Source: Leucocoprinus leucothites (taxonomy: Eukaryota; Basidiomycota; Agaricomycetes; Agaricales; Agaricaceae). From it: DNA of 64,000 nt. Below are positions 1 to 10,647 of this stretch, in pieces. The DNA lies in the NCBI GenBank assembly GCA_013368445.1, contig JAACJO010000010.1, positions 744,001-808,000 of the forward strand. The letters are read 5' to 3'. The notes below the pieces were generated by a model. It did no database searches, was not told the origin of the DNA, and worked only from the letters and a program-made list of their open reading frames with translations. A program made the position numbers and the translations under genes. The stretch's first letter is position 1. The number at the start of each line of letters is the position of its first letter.

Positions 1-85
1 GTTCACACTGAGTGCGCCCCACATCCATCAACAGAACAGGCAAGCAGAAAGATTGAACTGAACACTGCATGAAAAGGCATAGGCC

Positions 86-970
86 ATGCAACTTCACGTG
101 TGTCTTCCAGATTCATGGTGGGATTTTGCAATTAACACCACAACCCATATCTACAATTGCACATCGATGAACCGCATTCAATGGAAAACTCCTTTTGAGT
201 TAGTACATGGACACAAACCTGACATCAGTCACCTACAAGTATTCGGTTGTGCTGCATATATGTTCCTTCCAGATGAAATGTGCCCGAATAAATTATCTGC
301 GAAATCTGAACTGATGATCTTTGTTGGATATAATCAGGAGAAGAATTATATCTTTCTCTGCCATACTTGAGGAAACACTGAGTTTATCTCACCAACTGTC
401 ATCTTTGATGAAAAAATGTTTCCTAAATGTCCAGACCAAAAACCTGTGGTATACCCCAAGCCGCCTCGCACTGAGATTCCTCCAATCTTGACTATTCCTA
501 ATGTTCCATATGTAGACCATCTGCCCACACCTCGAGGAGGAGAGCTGCCTCATGCACCTTCACCTCATGCTCCTCCACGCCCTAGAACACCTTCACCTCC
601 TAGATCACCAAGCCCACCTCTTTCTTATGCTGATCCTGATGATCACGATCCAAAAGAAGAGGAAGAAGAAGTTGAGTTACCTCCTTTTCCGAGACCTTTG
701 CAACAGGAACCTAGTCCACATAAACATGCTTGGTCTCCATCTCCACCTGAGGTACCGCCACCACGACCTTTGGTCCAAGATGACCTTGATGCACTAGAAC
801 GGCTTGACTGTTGGGTCACCAAATGTGAAAATTGCTGTCCTAGGCGAAATGTTCAACCTCCGAACAGACCAGGAAATGTGTATGGTGATAGAAGCGACCC
901 TCTTGATGTCATCCGACAATATAGGGAACTCAATCCTAACTTACCATGCAATTGTGCTCAGTATTGACCT
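86..970 (+). pseudogene. Copia integrase C-terminal part and proline-rich linker (element D)
   Basis: The translation shows the end of a Copia integrase core (NRIQWKTPFELVHGHKPD, then LQVFGCAAYMF and KSELMIFVGY). This is the usual GKTPYE/L-WG-KP and VFGC-AY / K--FVGY signature. A frame change follows, then a proline-rich stretch of SPSPPLS and PRTPSPPR type at about 416-790, which is the normal linker between integrase and reverse transcriptase in Copia elements. The catalytic DDE residues would lie before the window. Stops and frame changes show it is a relic. Confidence 0.8.
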
Positions 971-1009
971 ATTTCTGGAGCAATTTCTGATGAAGAAGCT
1001 CGGAATAGA

Positions 1010-2031
1010 TTATGAAATTGGCATATCCCTCACCTGGATAGTAAGATTGACAATAACAAACCATCATCTACCGATTTTGTGAAGTTCATGAAGGAAGGGG
1101 AGGTAAAATTAGTTGATTTCCTTCTCACACAATGCGCCAACGGACCAGTTCCTGAACAGTTTTGAGATATCGCAAATTTAGATGCTGATACTCAAACTAA
1201 ATGGCAAAAAGTGATGCTTGAGGAATTAGACATGCTTTACAAGTGAGGTGTATACAAGCTCATTGATCTCCTAAAAGGAAGGAGAGCTATTAAAAATAGA
1301 TGGGTTTACAACATCAAGTCAGATAATTGATATCGCTCTCGCCTTGTTGTGAAAGGATTCTCCCAAATTGAGGGAATCAACTTTGATGAACTCTTTTCTC
1401 CAGTTGTCCGATATGAGACTGCGCACCTACTTCTTGGCATTGCAGCGCTTGAGGACTTTGACTTTCACTCTGTTGATATCAAAACAGCCTATTTATATGG
1501 TAATCTGGATGAAGAGATCTATATGGAGCAGCCAGAAGGATTCTGAATTCCTGGCTAAGAAAAGAAAGTCTGAAGATTACGCAAAGCAATCTACGGTCTA
1601 AAACAAGCTGGCTTATCTTGGTGGAAAGCACTCATTTCATCAATGCTGAAACTTGGATTTAAGCACTGTAAGTCCGATGCTGGTGTTTATCATTTTACAC
1701 ATCCCAAGACTGACAAGTGTGTCTTTGCAGTCATTTATGTGGATGATGTCTTTTTTATGGGTAAAAAGAATTCCCTGCTCCTCTCCAAGTTGAAGCAAAA
1801 ATTCATGACTACTTGGAAATGTCATGACCAAGGTGAACTCTCTGAGTTCCTAGGCATGAACATATCACACAATTGAAAAGAGAGAAAACTCTATATAGAT
1901 CAAGTGAAATACCTCAATAAGGTTCTTGAGAAGTTTGAGATTCCCAAAGGCACAAAATTTACACTGCTGCCATCTGGATTCATCTTTGAACCCTATGTTG
2001 ATAAGGTAGATCCTAAGTTTAGGACTCGTTA
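1010..2031 (+). pseudogene. Copia reverse transcriptase relic (element D), left half
   Basis: The text reads W(Q/K)KVMLEELDMLYK, then RAIKNRWVY, SRLVVKGFSQIEGINFDE and FSPVV. These are the conserved start of the Copia reverse transcriptase. AYLYGNLDEEIYMEQPEGF and the catalytic YVDD box (FAVIYVDDVFFMG, about 1725-1763) follow. The frame is broken by TGA/TAG codons, for example after EGF, before YRSR and after ISHN. The frame stops abruptly at 2031 where a solo LTR is inserted, and the homologous continuation resumes at 2734. Confidence 0.85.
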
Positions 2032-2728
2032 TGTTAAGATTTACAGTCAGAGCGCCTAGTAACGTCACGTGTCACAACACGTGATTGGGTTACATAAGAC
2101 AGCAGCTAACTGGTCTTTAACCTACTTCAATTAATAAGCTTGAGTATTCTCGAAAGCCTAGTAAGAGAAGGCCAAGAAGACTTGAGGTAAGTCTAAGGTA
2201 GCGCAAGATTCGAGACAACAACAATGATACAAGTGAATTCAAGGCAGGGCAAGTAAACACAAGTAGTCCAGGAAACAAAGGAAAGATTAAACTTGCGTTT
2301 AATCTTCCAGATACAAGTCCTTAAATACTGACTAGATGAAACGATATCAAACTATGAAACTACAACTACAAGTCCGAAAATCACTATCATGATTCTGATA
2401 AATACGTATCTGTCCGCCGATGTAACAGCTATCATAGTTAGATATCTAATAGTTCAAATCCAAACGCGATGTCCATGAAACCATCATTGTCTGTTAATCA
2501 ATCCTGTTAGTCCATAACAATCAAACAGCGAAACCGTTCCTCCTGATCCTCCTAATAACATCCATCCAATTATACTCGTCCCAATCAACATCAAATCATT
2601 CTTCTTCCACATCAAACTTTCCAACATACTCTTCCCAATCTAGAACCGCAGTCTCGGTCCTGGTGGCTGTGTCGGTGTCTAGGATGATTAAGTCACAATG
2701 AGCATCAATCAGGTCGACATTTATAACA
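2032..2728 (-). repeat. Solo LTR of family A (chromovirus) in element D
   Basis: This 697-bp segment is the reverse complement of the LTRs at 4257-4952 and 27222-27917 (TGTTATAAATGTC ... CTTAACA when read on the minus strand). It is flanked by a perfect 5-bp target duplication, CGTTA, at 2027-2031 and 2729-2733. No internal sequence is present, so it is the product of LTR-LTR recombination. It keeps many CpG dinucleotides that are lost in the other two copies, so it is a useful proxy for the ancestral LTR. Confidence 0.95.
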
Positions 2729-2733
2729 CGTTA

Positions 2734-3392
2734 CCAACAGTTAGTCAGATTGCTTATGTATCTTATGATTGGATTGAGACCTGACATATCCTTTGCAGTT
2801 GTCAAACTCTCCCAGCAATCTGCTGCCCCTTCTAATGCACACTTTCGGGCTAGACTCCATGTGCTGCAATATTTGTGATCAACTCACAATTATCAACTTG
2901 TGTTTGATGGAGCTTCTAATCAGGCCATTATTGCTTGTTCCAATAGTGATTGGGTGCAAGATGGACAATCTTGACGATCTGTTACAGGTAACTTCGTTAC
3001 AATAGTGCATGGACCTGTAAGCTGGCTTAGCCATAAGCAGAAAACTGTCACTTTGTCATCTACTGAAGCTGAGTATATGGTGCTATCTGATTGCAGCCAT
3101 CAGTTAATGTGGATTCAACAACTTCTAGAAGAGATAGGTTTTAAAATTCCTGCTCCAATTCTCTATGGTGATAATATTGGATCTATCTTCTGGAGCGAGA
3201 ACCCTGTTCAAGAAAAACACTCAAAGCATATTGATATATGATACCACTATATCTGAGATATCGTTGAAGAAGGTTCTGTTGAGTTGGAATTTATCGAGGG
3301 CTCAAACAACCCTGCCGATATTCTAACGAAAAACCTCGGTTCAATTCTCTTCAATAAATTTGTTTATTCCTTGGGTATAGAATTTCTTTAGC
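2734..3392 (+). pseudogene. Copia RNase H relic (element D), right half
   Basis: After the solo LTR the element D frame continues with QQLVRLLMYLMIGLRPDISF, the conserved segment between reverse transcriptase and RNase H. It then shows GPVSWLSHKQKTVTLSSTEA, EYMVLSDC, QEKHSKHIDI and NNPADILTKNL, all hallmarks of Copia RNase H. Stops occur (for example after HIDI, at about 3239). The 3' end is followed by the polypurine tract and LTR of element D. Confidence 0.85.
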
Positions 3393-3470
3393 ACTTCTAT
3401 AGCAGCTTAAGATGATGCACTTTCATAGTCGCTCAATTATGCATCTCCCACCATTTCAAGTGAGGAGGAG

Positions 3471-3866
3471 TGTTGAATCACATGTGTGTCTATACACTGC
3501 TATGCTTGTATTCACTCTCAATTATGATATATGCATTCTAATATTAGATACCACTATGTTCACACACCAATACTTTGTGTGGACCATACATGTTTTACTA
3601 TACATTTTACTTGTACCCTTTACCATCTCGAAACAATGGTGTAATGTTTTTCTTATAGTAAATATCATACAGGCACTATAGTATAAATACCTTGTATTTT
3701 CTTCATATTTCTACAGTCAATTCTACTCTCTCAGTCGCAACTACTACTTTTACAAACTCCCATAACAGTTTACTGCCTAGCAAAGTAAGTCATTGACTAT
3801 GTCATCTACCTTCACCACTACGCTCCCCATTGCTGCTTCAACATTGGTCATTACTCCTGTTTAACA
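3471..3866 (+). repeat. Putative 3' LTR of Copia element D
   Basis: It starts TGTTGAATCACATG right after a purine-rich tract and ends TTTAACA, giving short terminal inverted repeats (TGTTGAA / TTTAACA). A TATA-like box (TATAAAT) lies at 3682-3688. The partner LTR is outside the window, so the boundaries rest only on the ends and the polypurine tract. Confidence 0.65.
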
Positions 3867-4256
3867 AAAGTAATTTAATTGAACCAGCAGAACATGAATC
3901 CTGGTGGGTTAATAGATAGATACTCTGCCCAGCTCAGGCTTGACTTGGTGATGAATTCACAAGTATTCTGAGCAGCAAGGCTGAAGCTGAATTGTAATCC
4001 CATTGGGGGCCCATACAACTTGTATGCTTCTGGCATCATACATGAGAAGCACTAGGGGCTTGCTTGTGGATGTGACAGATGCCAAATAGTCTGTTGGGTG
4101 GTGGCCTGGTAGGCTGCCTCTAACCAATTGCTCTTGGAGAAAAGTGTATTGATTGAGCTTTCACTAAACAAATGGCACCTGGCCCATCATGGATGGGGTG
4201 CTAGATTGTAATTGGGCATCCCAACCAACTGCAGTGCAATCCTGGCTGCAGTACTG
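3867..4256. other. Spacer between element D and element A
   Basis: About 390 bp with no recognisable coding sequence or repeat. Bases 4252-4256 (TACTG) are the left target-site copy of element A. They match TGCTG at 27918-27922 except for one transition. Confidence 0.5.
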
Positions 4257-4952
4257 TGTTATAAATGTTGACTTGATTGATGCCCAGTGAGACTTGATCA
4301 TTCTAGATGCTGACACAGCCACCCAGTCTGAAGTGGCCCTACTTGATTGGGAAGAATACATTGGGAGGTTTGATATTGAAGAAGAAAGGTTTGACATCAA
4401 TTGGGACAAGTACAACTAGACAGACATCATCACTAGGATTAGGAGAAACAGTTTCACTGTTTGATAGGAGTGGACTAACAGATTGATAAACAGACAATGA
4501 TGGTTTTATGGACATCACATTTGGATTCAAACATTTGAATATCTAACTATGATAGCTGTTACATCAGTGGACAGATTAGTATTTATCAGTATCATGATTG
4601 TGATCCAGGACTTGTAGTTGTAGTTTCATAGTTTGATATGCTTCCAGTTAGTTAGTATTTATGGACCTTGTATTAGGAAGATTAAACTTGTGTTTAATCT
4701 TTCCTTTGTTTCCCAAACTACTTGTGTTTACTTGCCTTGCCTTGAATTCACTCATATCATTGTTGTTGTCTCGAACCTCGCACTACCTTAGACTTACCTC
4801 AAGTCTTCTTGGCCTTCTCTTACTGTGCTTTCAAGAATACTCAAGCTCATTAATTGAAGTAGGTTAAAGACCAGTTAGCCACTGTCTTATGTAACCCAAT
4901 CACATGTTGTGACATGTGATGTTACTAGGCACTCTGACTGTAAATATTAACA
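4257..4952 (+). repeat. 5' LTR of element A
   Basis: It starts TGTTATAAATG and ends TATTAACA. It is almost identical to the 3' LTR (27222-27917) over its last 520 bp but differs at many positions in its first 170 bp. A perfect short inverted repeat (GATTAAAC / GTTTAATC, about 4679-4699) probably marks the start of the transcript, because its right arm pairs with the primer site after the LTR. Confidence 0.95.
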
Positions 4953-4954
4953 AT

Positions 4955-4964
4955 AAGATTAAAC
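4955..4964 (+). promoter_or_regulatory. Candidate self-priming primer-binding site of element A
   Basis: AAGATTAAAC begins two bases after the 5' LTR and is fully complementary to GTTTAATCTT at 4692-4701 inside the same LTR. No TGG start typical of a tRNA primer site is present. This arrangement matches self-priming as known for Tf1/sushi-type chromoviruses, where the 5' end of the mRNA folds back as primer. Element B has the same design. Confidence 0.6.
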
Positions 4965-5204
4965 TTCCTACTGTGCCAATTCCAGTAGTATCCCCACAAC
5001 AAACCCGTTGTATTTGGTTCTTATTACCTAGTTGCTATGCCATCCGACATCTCTTATGAGCTAGTATTGCTTTATGCTACACTCAAAGAAATCCTTGGGC
5101 TAGTATTGCTTTACGCTACACCTGAGTAGAACACTGAACTGATCTATAACTGGCAAGCTTCTGATTAGGAATCATGCCTGAGAGTTATACATTACCCCTG
5201 GTGT

Positions 5205-7192
5205 ATGCCAAAGAACCAACCTGATTCCTTGCATACAAACTACAAAGGCAGCCAATCAGAAGAGTCTGACCACAAGCATCTGACTAGTAGACTAATGTCA
5301 TCTGAAGAACCAGAATCACTATTGTGGATCAGCGAGATTAACAATCAAACTGAAAACTACTCAGATTATGAATCTGATGAAGATCCAAATTTATCCAATT
5401 CTATCGACTCTATTTTTAGAACTAATATCACATCTGATACACAACAACGTATAGTCAAATTAATACTCGAATGACATCCATCAATTGTTGTTTGTGAATG
5501 CCTGAAACCTCATCTTCCAACAATTGTAGAAGAGCAGACCCCCCACACCTTGCAGCATGCCTCTCCAAGAGATTCCAAAGCCATTTCCACCCCAAGAACA
5601 AACCACAAGAGTCAACTAGTGGAAACTCACCAGTTGAAACCCAAGAATCTCAGAACACCCTCTTCTCACAACAACTCCCAAACCTTCCAACCCCTCCCAC
5701 AAAACCCTCACTACTCCCAACTATCCAAAGACAAAGAAGTAGACAACACAAAGAAGAACACCAATTCCAACTTGAAGAAACCCTCACTAGACTTGAAAAC
5801 CTTGCCCAGACAGAACTACCTGGACTCCAATTCAAACCAATTGAAACCCAAGAAATGCCTTCACAAGGATCTTCCACCATTACCACCCCATCCCAATCAG
5901 ATTCCGAGGTCTCCTATAGATCTCAAAGAGCAGGATCACCAGTGGAATCCAGTGAATTCAATAGAGGAGCCAAAGTCTTGGCAGCAAACACATTTGGATA
6001 CAGAGCAAATAATCCAGAATATAATGTCTATCAACCAGTACCACAAGGTTTCAAAGGGAAAGGACTGCCTGGAAGTCCAGACAGAGGAAGCGGAGGAGGT
6101 GGAGGAGGATTCTTTGGACAAGCACAACAACAACAACCCCAACACTACAATAGAGGAGTCAAATATGATCTACCCAAAGAATTCAACAGCACCACTCAGG
6201 ATTATCAAAGATGGAAAGAACAACTCGCATTATACTTCTTGGCCAACCATGATCAATTTCCATCCAACCATGACACCATCATCTGTGCATTATACAACAT
6301 GGGAGAAGGAGCAAGTTTCTGGAGGAGAGACTTCCTTACCCACCACATGCAAAATGGAGTACCTACCTTCAGTACCACTGATGCATTTTGGCAAGCCTCG
6401 GATCAATTGTTCCTACCATTTGACAAAGGAGAAAGTTTCCTCAGAAAATGGCTTGCACTCAAACAAATGCAAAGACCTGTTGAGACCTACATCATGGAGT
6501 TCCAAATCCTGGCTAACTGAGCTGGAGTCTGAGAAACCCAACAACTCATCCATCAGTTCAGGGAAGGTCTTGACCCAAGCATTGCAATCCATGCTATTTT
6601 GAAACATCCAGGAAACAACTTGGAGGAATGGTTCACAGCAGCCCATGCAGCAGAGGAAACCGAAAGAATGGAGGCAGACTATTATCAAAGACATCCCCAG
6701 GTATACTCCAGAAGAAAGATGGCAAAACCAAAAAGGCGCAATTATCACCAGGGTCAAGGCTACATCCCACTCCAACCTCATCAGGACCTGAACATGATAG
6801 ATGTCAATGCTATGGAAGCATTACTTCAGAACTTCGCAATTTCTCAAGGCTACCAACAGAATGATGATTCATCATCTGATGAAAGTGAAAGTGACAATGA
6901 CGATCATCAAGAGAACATTAAACAGTCAATCCTACAAGCATTTGACACAATCCTTTCTACACGTCAAAAGGAGAGCCTCAGGAAAGGGATGTGTTTTGAA
7001 TGCAAACAAACTGGACACTTCACCAGAGATTGTCCCAAATGTAAAGCATGCCTTTCAAAAATCCCCAGAAGTTCCCAATCCAAGAATGCCAAACATAAGC
7101 GACCCATATCGCCTAGGAAACCATGCAATAATGACAAGAAGGCACAGAGATGCTTCCAAAGCATGCAACTCAACGAAATTGTCCAAAGCATC
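5205..7192 (+). pseudogene. gag of element A (truncated by element B)
   Basis: The main frame runs from about 5498 with a Q/P/S-rich N-terminal region and a glycine run. A retrotransposon gag core follows (RGVKYDLPKEFNSTTQDYQR about 6150-6210, ALYNMGEGASFW, FLRKWLALKQM). Two TGA codons near 6520-6534 interrupt it. It resumes at 6536-7192 and ends in a CCHC zinc knuckle (CFECKQTGHFTRDC, about 6994-7035) and basic residues. A short acidic upstream ORF at 5205-5474 may be a frameshifted N-terminus. The frame continues after element B at 16132 (IPDDEEVVNVYNEH). Confidence 0.85.
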
Positions 7193-7854
7193 TGTTATGT
7201 ATATTGATTATATCTAGCATTTGTTCCATCTATAATACGAAGTCGATATTAGCTTTACTTAAGTAATATCGCAATTATGTTTCTTCTTATTTGTCCTTGT
7301 ATTTTCTCGTTTCTTTTTACTCGTTTACTTTGTCTGGTTATGACTCGTTATAACTTGTTTGGTTTTGTTTATATTCTGATGACATGTGATTGTTAAATAT
7401 AGCTGCGCTATATTTGGACTTACCTTGTGATCGATCAAATGATCAAAGAAGAACTTCTTTAGAAGAACTTCTAAAGCTTCTTTGACAGATCGCGTCTTAT
7501 ATAGTTTAATTAGCGTTAAGGAAGCTGTACGCTTCTCTTCTTTCATTAGAAGCCCTTAGCCCTAGTTAATAATAGATACCGACTTGTATCGTATATAAGT
7601 TGTCGACATCTACCAAGGAGAAACGATGTTTCTCCTTGGTTAGGTGGAGACTCAATACGAGCCTTTATCTATACAAAGTCGAATTAAATTTAAGCTCTAA
7701 GATCTCAATTACTAAAGTCTTAACTCTATAATCGCCGTATTATAACTCTGACTTAGTAAACGACTTTGTCGCTTACCGAGAAGGAGTCCCCTTTGATAAG
7801 ATCAACTCGATACTTATCGCGCCAGCTTAGGACCGGGCCGGCGTCACTATAACA
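7193..7854 (+). repeat. 5' LTR of element B
   Basis: 662 bp, from TGTTATGTATATTG to CACTATAACA. Near its middle is a near-perfect palindrome (CCAAGGAGAAAC / GTTTCTCCTTGG, about 7613-7639). In the 3' LTR the right arm of this palindrome is complementary to the primer site at 7857-7869. It closely matches 15470-16131 and the inverted solo copy at 18424-19085. Confidence 0.97.
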
Positions 7855-7856
7855 TT

Positions 7857-7869
7857 AAGTAGAAACGAT
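7857..7869 (+). promoter_or_regulatory. Candidate self-priming primer-binding site of element B
   Basis: AAGTAGAAACGAT starts two bases after the 5' LTR. It is perfectly complementary (13 of 13) to ATCGTTTCTACTT at 15902-15914 in the 3' LTR. The 5' LTR differs in this arm. The offset and design match element A, which points to mRNA self-priming rather than a tRNA primer. Confidence 0.65.
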
Positions 7870-8415
7870 CCTTCTCTGTTAGCACAGAGCCGTTACTTTG
7901 CCCAGTAACCCAACAACGTTGCAAACACTGTCGATTTGGGTTATCGCGGTTATCGCACAAGCTGTCCCAAAACTATTGTGCATAACAACGAAGAGAGGGT
8001 CGACACACATTGCCAACTAGTGGATTAGTTGAGGATCACTCTTATTGATCTGAGCGAATACCCACGCTCTTAAAACATTTGGAGGCTTGTGAGAGCTAAG
8101 GTCATTGTACCTGAATCTCAAATAAGATACCAGACCCGAGGGTAGATACTCGGAAGGGAGAAATTTGCCAGAAAGTTTGGCATATCTCTGAAGAATACCA
8201 GACCCGAGGGTAAATACTCGGAAGACAGTTTATCTGTTGAAAGTCTTAAGAGACTATAAATACACAGTCTTAGTGACTATAAAGGTGAGTCCATAGCGAC
8301 TATAAACTAATTTTCCAACCACGGCAGAATCAAACTGCAAGTGTGATAATTGTCTTAAGGACAATTTACCATTTAAGACCATACCAGGTGTCTCTATAGG
8401 CACCCATAAACATAG
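7870..8415 (+). other. Untranslated leader of element B with short repeats
   Basis: No open frame. A roughly 30-bp unit (ACCAGACCCGAGGGTA, then ATACTCGGAAG) occurs twice, near 8130 and 8195. A roughly 22-bp unit (AGTCTTA, then GACTATAAA) occurs three times at about 8240-8310. A hairpin (AATTGTCTTAAGGACAATT, about 8348-8366) follows. These may be packaging or translation signals; that role is inferred only from position. Confidence 0.5.
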
Positions 8416-10647
8416 TCCACAACGGACCCAGCAGAGTTTGCAAGACAAGTTGAAATCTTCGCAAGAAGAGAATTTCCAGAAGAATCCTACAGTACTTACT
8501 ACAGTGAAACCCGAAGAACAAGATTCTACAGAAGTAAAGGATCAGGAAGATTCTATTACATCAAAGAACACGAAGGGAAAGTTGCCTACGTTCCAATCAA
8601 GAAAGAACAAGAAGGAGTCCTTGAAGCCGAATACGCAGCAGTTGGTCACAAGCAACTTCACAGAACTGTCAAACAACAAATTGAAAGAGGAGCTGGTCTT
8701 GAAGAACTTCGAGACGTTACCGAAGAACAGTACATTGAAGAAGCAAAAAGAAGACAAACTCCATTTCCAGAAACCCCTGCAGAATCTAGCAGGACCATCG
8801 AACCAGAACCAATCCTTGACATTACCCCAAGAATTGAAGACACCTCACAAGACAATCATTCAGAGCCCAGAATTGACACTCCAAGTTCAGAAGAATCTGA
8901 ATTTGACGAAGAAGACGAAGAAGAAGACGAAGAAGGAACAGATAGTGGAGAAAGAAGCCAACAAGAATCTGAAGGAAATCGAACAGAAGAGGAAGCAGAA
9001 GCACTCGCAAGGGCAATCGACAATCTCAAACTTAAATCCCCAGAGAAACCCAGACTTGATAGACCCCCTTCTTACTCCTCGAGCCCAGCCTTTGGACATA
9101 GCCCAAGGTTCCTCAGTCCCATTACGAACCCTATCCCCTTTAGCTTTACCAATTCCCCCACCGGTATTGCCAGTACCAGTACCTTACCAACAACCAATCC
9201 CAACATTACTACAGCCAGTACCACCATCACCGTACCCACTAACACCCAAACAAAAGGGAAAGCAAAGGCAGTTGTCACCAACACAGGAGGTTCTTCAAAT
9301 CGAAGAAGCCCCACACCGCCACCACCAAATCCACAAGGAGGACCACCAAGTCCCGGAGGTAATCCGCCTGGAGGACCAGGAGGACCAGGAGGACCAGGAG
9401 GACCAGGAGGAGGACCACCAAATCCTAATCCAAACCCCCCGCCAAACCCAATGGCACAACCTCAAGCAGGATTCCAGCTTAAATACCCAAAGCCCAACAG
9501 GTTTGATGGCAACCCAAGCTATTACAGACCATGGATGGCCGAAGTCGAACTCTACTTCGACTCATATGGTGTCACAGATGACCAATCAAGAATCAACTAC
9601 ACCCTTGGATTACTCAATGGAGCTGCCAAGTTATGGCAACAGGATTACAGACTTAGTCAAGCAACTGCAGCTACCCAAGCAGGATACACCCCACACACCT
9701 TCGATGAGTTCAAGAATGCGCTCGAACAGTCATTCGCTCCAACTCAACAGAGCTTTGAGGCTGAGAGAGAGCTCCGCTATTACAGACAACGAAACAAATA
9801 CATCGAAGAATACATCGCCAATTTTTCCGTCCTCGCCTCACGTGCAGGACTTACTGACAGCACTTCTCTCCGATCCTACTTCGCCGAAGGACTTGACAAT
9901 GACGTCAGATTCGAAGCAATCCGAGCTGACCCCCAAACCCTCGCAGAATGGAAAACAGCTGCAAGACAGGCATACAAAGTTGTCCAAGAGCAAAAGAGAT
10001 ACCGCATTGGAAATTCTAATCCAGGATCTTCAAATAGATCAAGAAAGACCAAAAAGAATAGTAGACAACACGGATCCCAACCACGATATAATGACGTCTA
10101 TAGTCAACCCCTATCTAGACCCAGACGATCCGAGTGGGACATGGATATCGACAGAATATCAAGAGGAATATACCGATTATCAATCGAAGATGATCAGGAA
10201 GCAGACGATGGAGGTATATATGAACTTGGCGCAGAGGATGATGATAATCCTGAAGAAGAGGAGAGTGAAGGAGAAGACATCAATCAAACGTACAATGAAG
10301 GACCAAGCAACACAGACAGAGATGTCTATGGGTCACTATACTCCCACATCATCAATAACGTTCTCACTGACGAACAAAGAATTGCACTCAAGAGAGGAGA
10401 ATGCTTCTTCTGCCACAAGAAAGGACATTTCGCTAAATCTTGTCCGGCAAGGAAGGTTTGGTTTAAGTCAAGAGGAAAGACAAATATGGGATCGAAGCAG
10501 ACGCAGAAGTCCCAGTCCAAACCGAAACAAGGGAATCGTAGACCTTTCAAGCCTAAAAGGAAAGATCCAGACGCCATGGTTTACGAAATAGAACAAGCTA
10601 GTGATGAAGACGACCCGTTTCAAGAATACTCAAACGAAAATTTTTGA
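8416..10647 (+). CDS. gag: gag of element B (open frame; ATG only at 9451)
   Basis: The frame that contains the gag core is open from 8416 to the TGA at 10645-10647. The part before 9451 looks protein-like: an EEL/EEQYIEEA charged region, an acidic run of E and D at about 8895-8945, a P/T/S-rich linker and a GGPGGPGG repeat at about 9370-9410. It has no ATG. The first ATG, at 9451, gives a 398-residue protein with the gag core (KYPKPNRFDGNPSYYRPWMA) and a CCHC knuckle (CFFCHKKGHFAKSC, near 10400). Either 9451 is the start and the upstream frame is a fossil, or a start codon has been lost. Confidence 0.8.
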   Translation, partial: STTDPAEFARQVEIFARREFPEESYSTYYSETRRTRFYRSKGSGRFYYIKEHEGKVAYVPIKKEQEGVLEAEYAAVGHKQLHRTVKQQIERGAGLEELRDVTEEQYIEEAKRRQTPFPETPAESSRTIEPEPILDITPRIEDTSQDNHSEPRIDTPSSEESEFDEEDEEEDEEGTDSGERSQQESEGNRTEEEAEALARAIDNLKLKSPEKPRLDRPPSYSSSPAFGHSPRFLSPITNPIPFSFTNSPTGIASTSTLPTTNPNITTASTTITVPTNTQTKGKAKAVVTNTGGSSNRRSPTPPPPNPQGGPPSPGGNPPGGPGGPGGPGGPGGGPPNPNPNPPPNPMAQPQAGFQLKYPKPNRFDGNPSYYRPWMAEVELYFDSYGVTDDQSRINYTLGLLNGAAKLWQQDYRLSQATAATQAGYTPHTFDEFKNALEQSFAPTQQSFEAERELRYYRQRNKYIEEYIANFSVLASRAGLTDSTSLRSYFAEGLDNDVRFEAIRADPQTLAEWKTAARQAYKVVQEQKRYRIGNSNPGSSNRSRKTKKNSRQHGSQPRYNDVYSQPLSRPRRSEWDMDIDRISRGIYRLSIEDDQEADDGGIYELGAEDDDNPEEEESEGEDINQTYNEGPSNTDRDVYGSLYSHIINNVLTDEQRIALKRGECFFCHKKGHFAKSCPARKVWFKSRGKTNMGSKQTQKSQSKPKQGNRRPFKPKRKDPDAMVYEIEQASDEDDPFQEYSNENF

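Larger units (their letters stand above)
1..3866 (+). mobile_element. Element D: decayed Ty1/Copia retrotransposon, 5' part outside the window
   Basis: Remains of a Copia pol polyprotein in Copia order (integrase, reverse transcriptase, RNase H), followed by a polypurine tract (about 3458-3470, GTGAGGAGGAG) and a putative 3' LTR at 3471-3866. Many in-frame stops and frameshifts make it inactive. It is interrupted at 2032-2728 by a solo LTR of another family. The left LTR, gag and protease lie outside the window, so the outer target duplication cannot be tested. Confidence 0.85.

Noticed and set aside
8438..10591. 717-codon open frame overlapping gag of element B
   Set aside because: It starts at TTG, has K/Q/N-rich composition and no domain. 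The overlapping frame carries the gag core and zinc knuckle, so this frame is a shadow.
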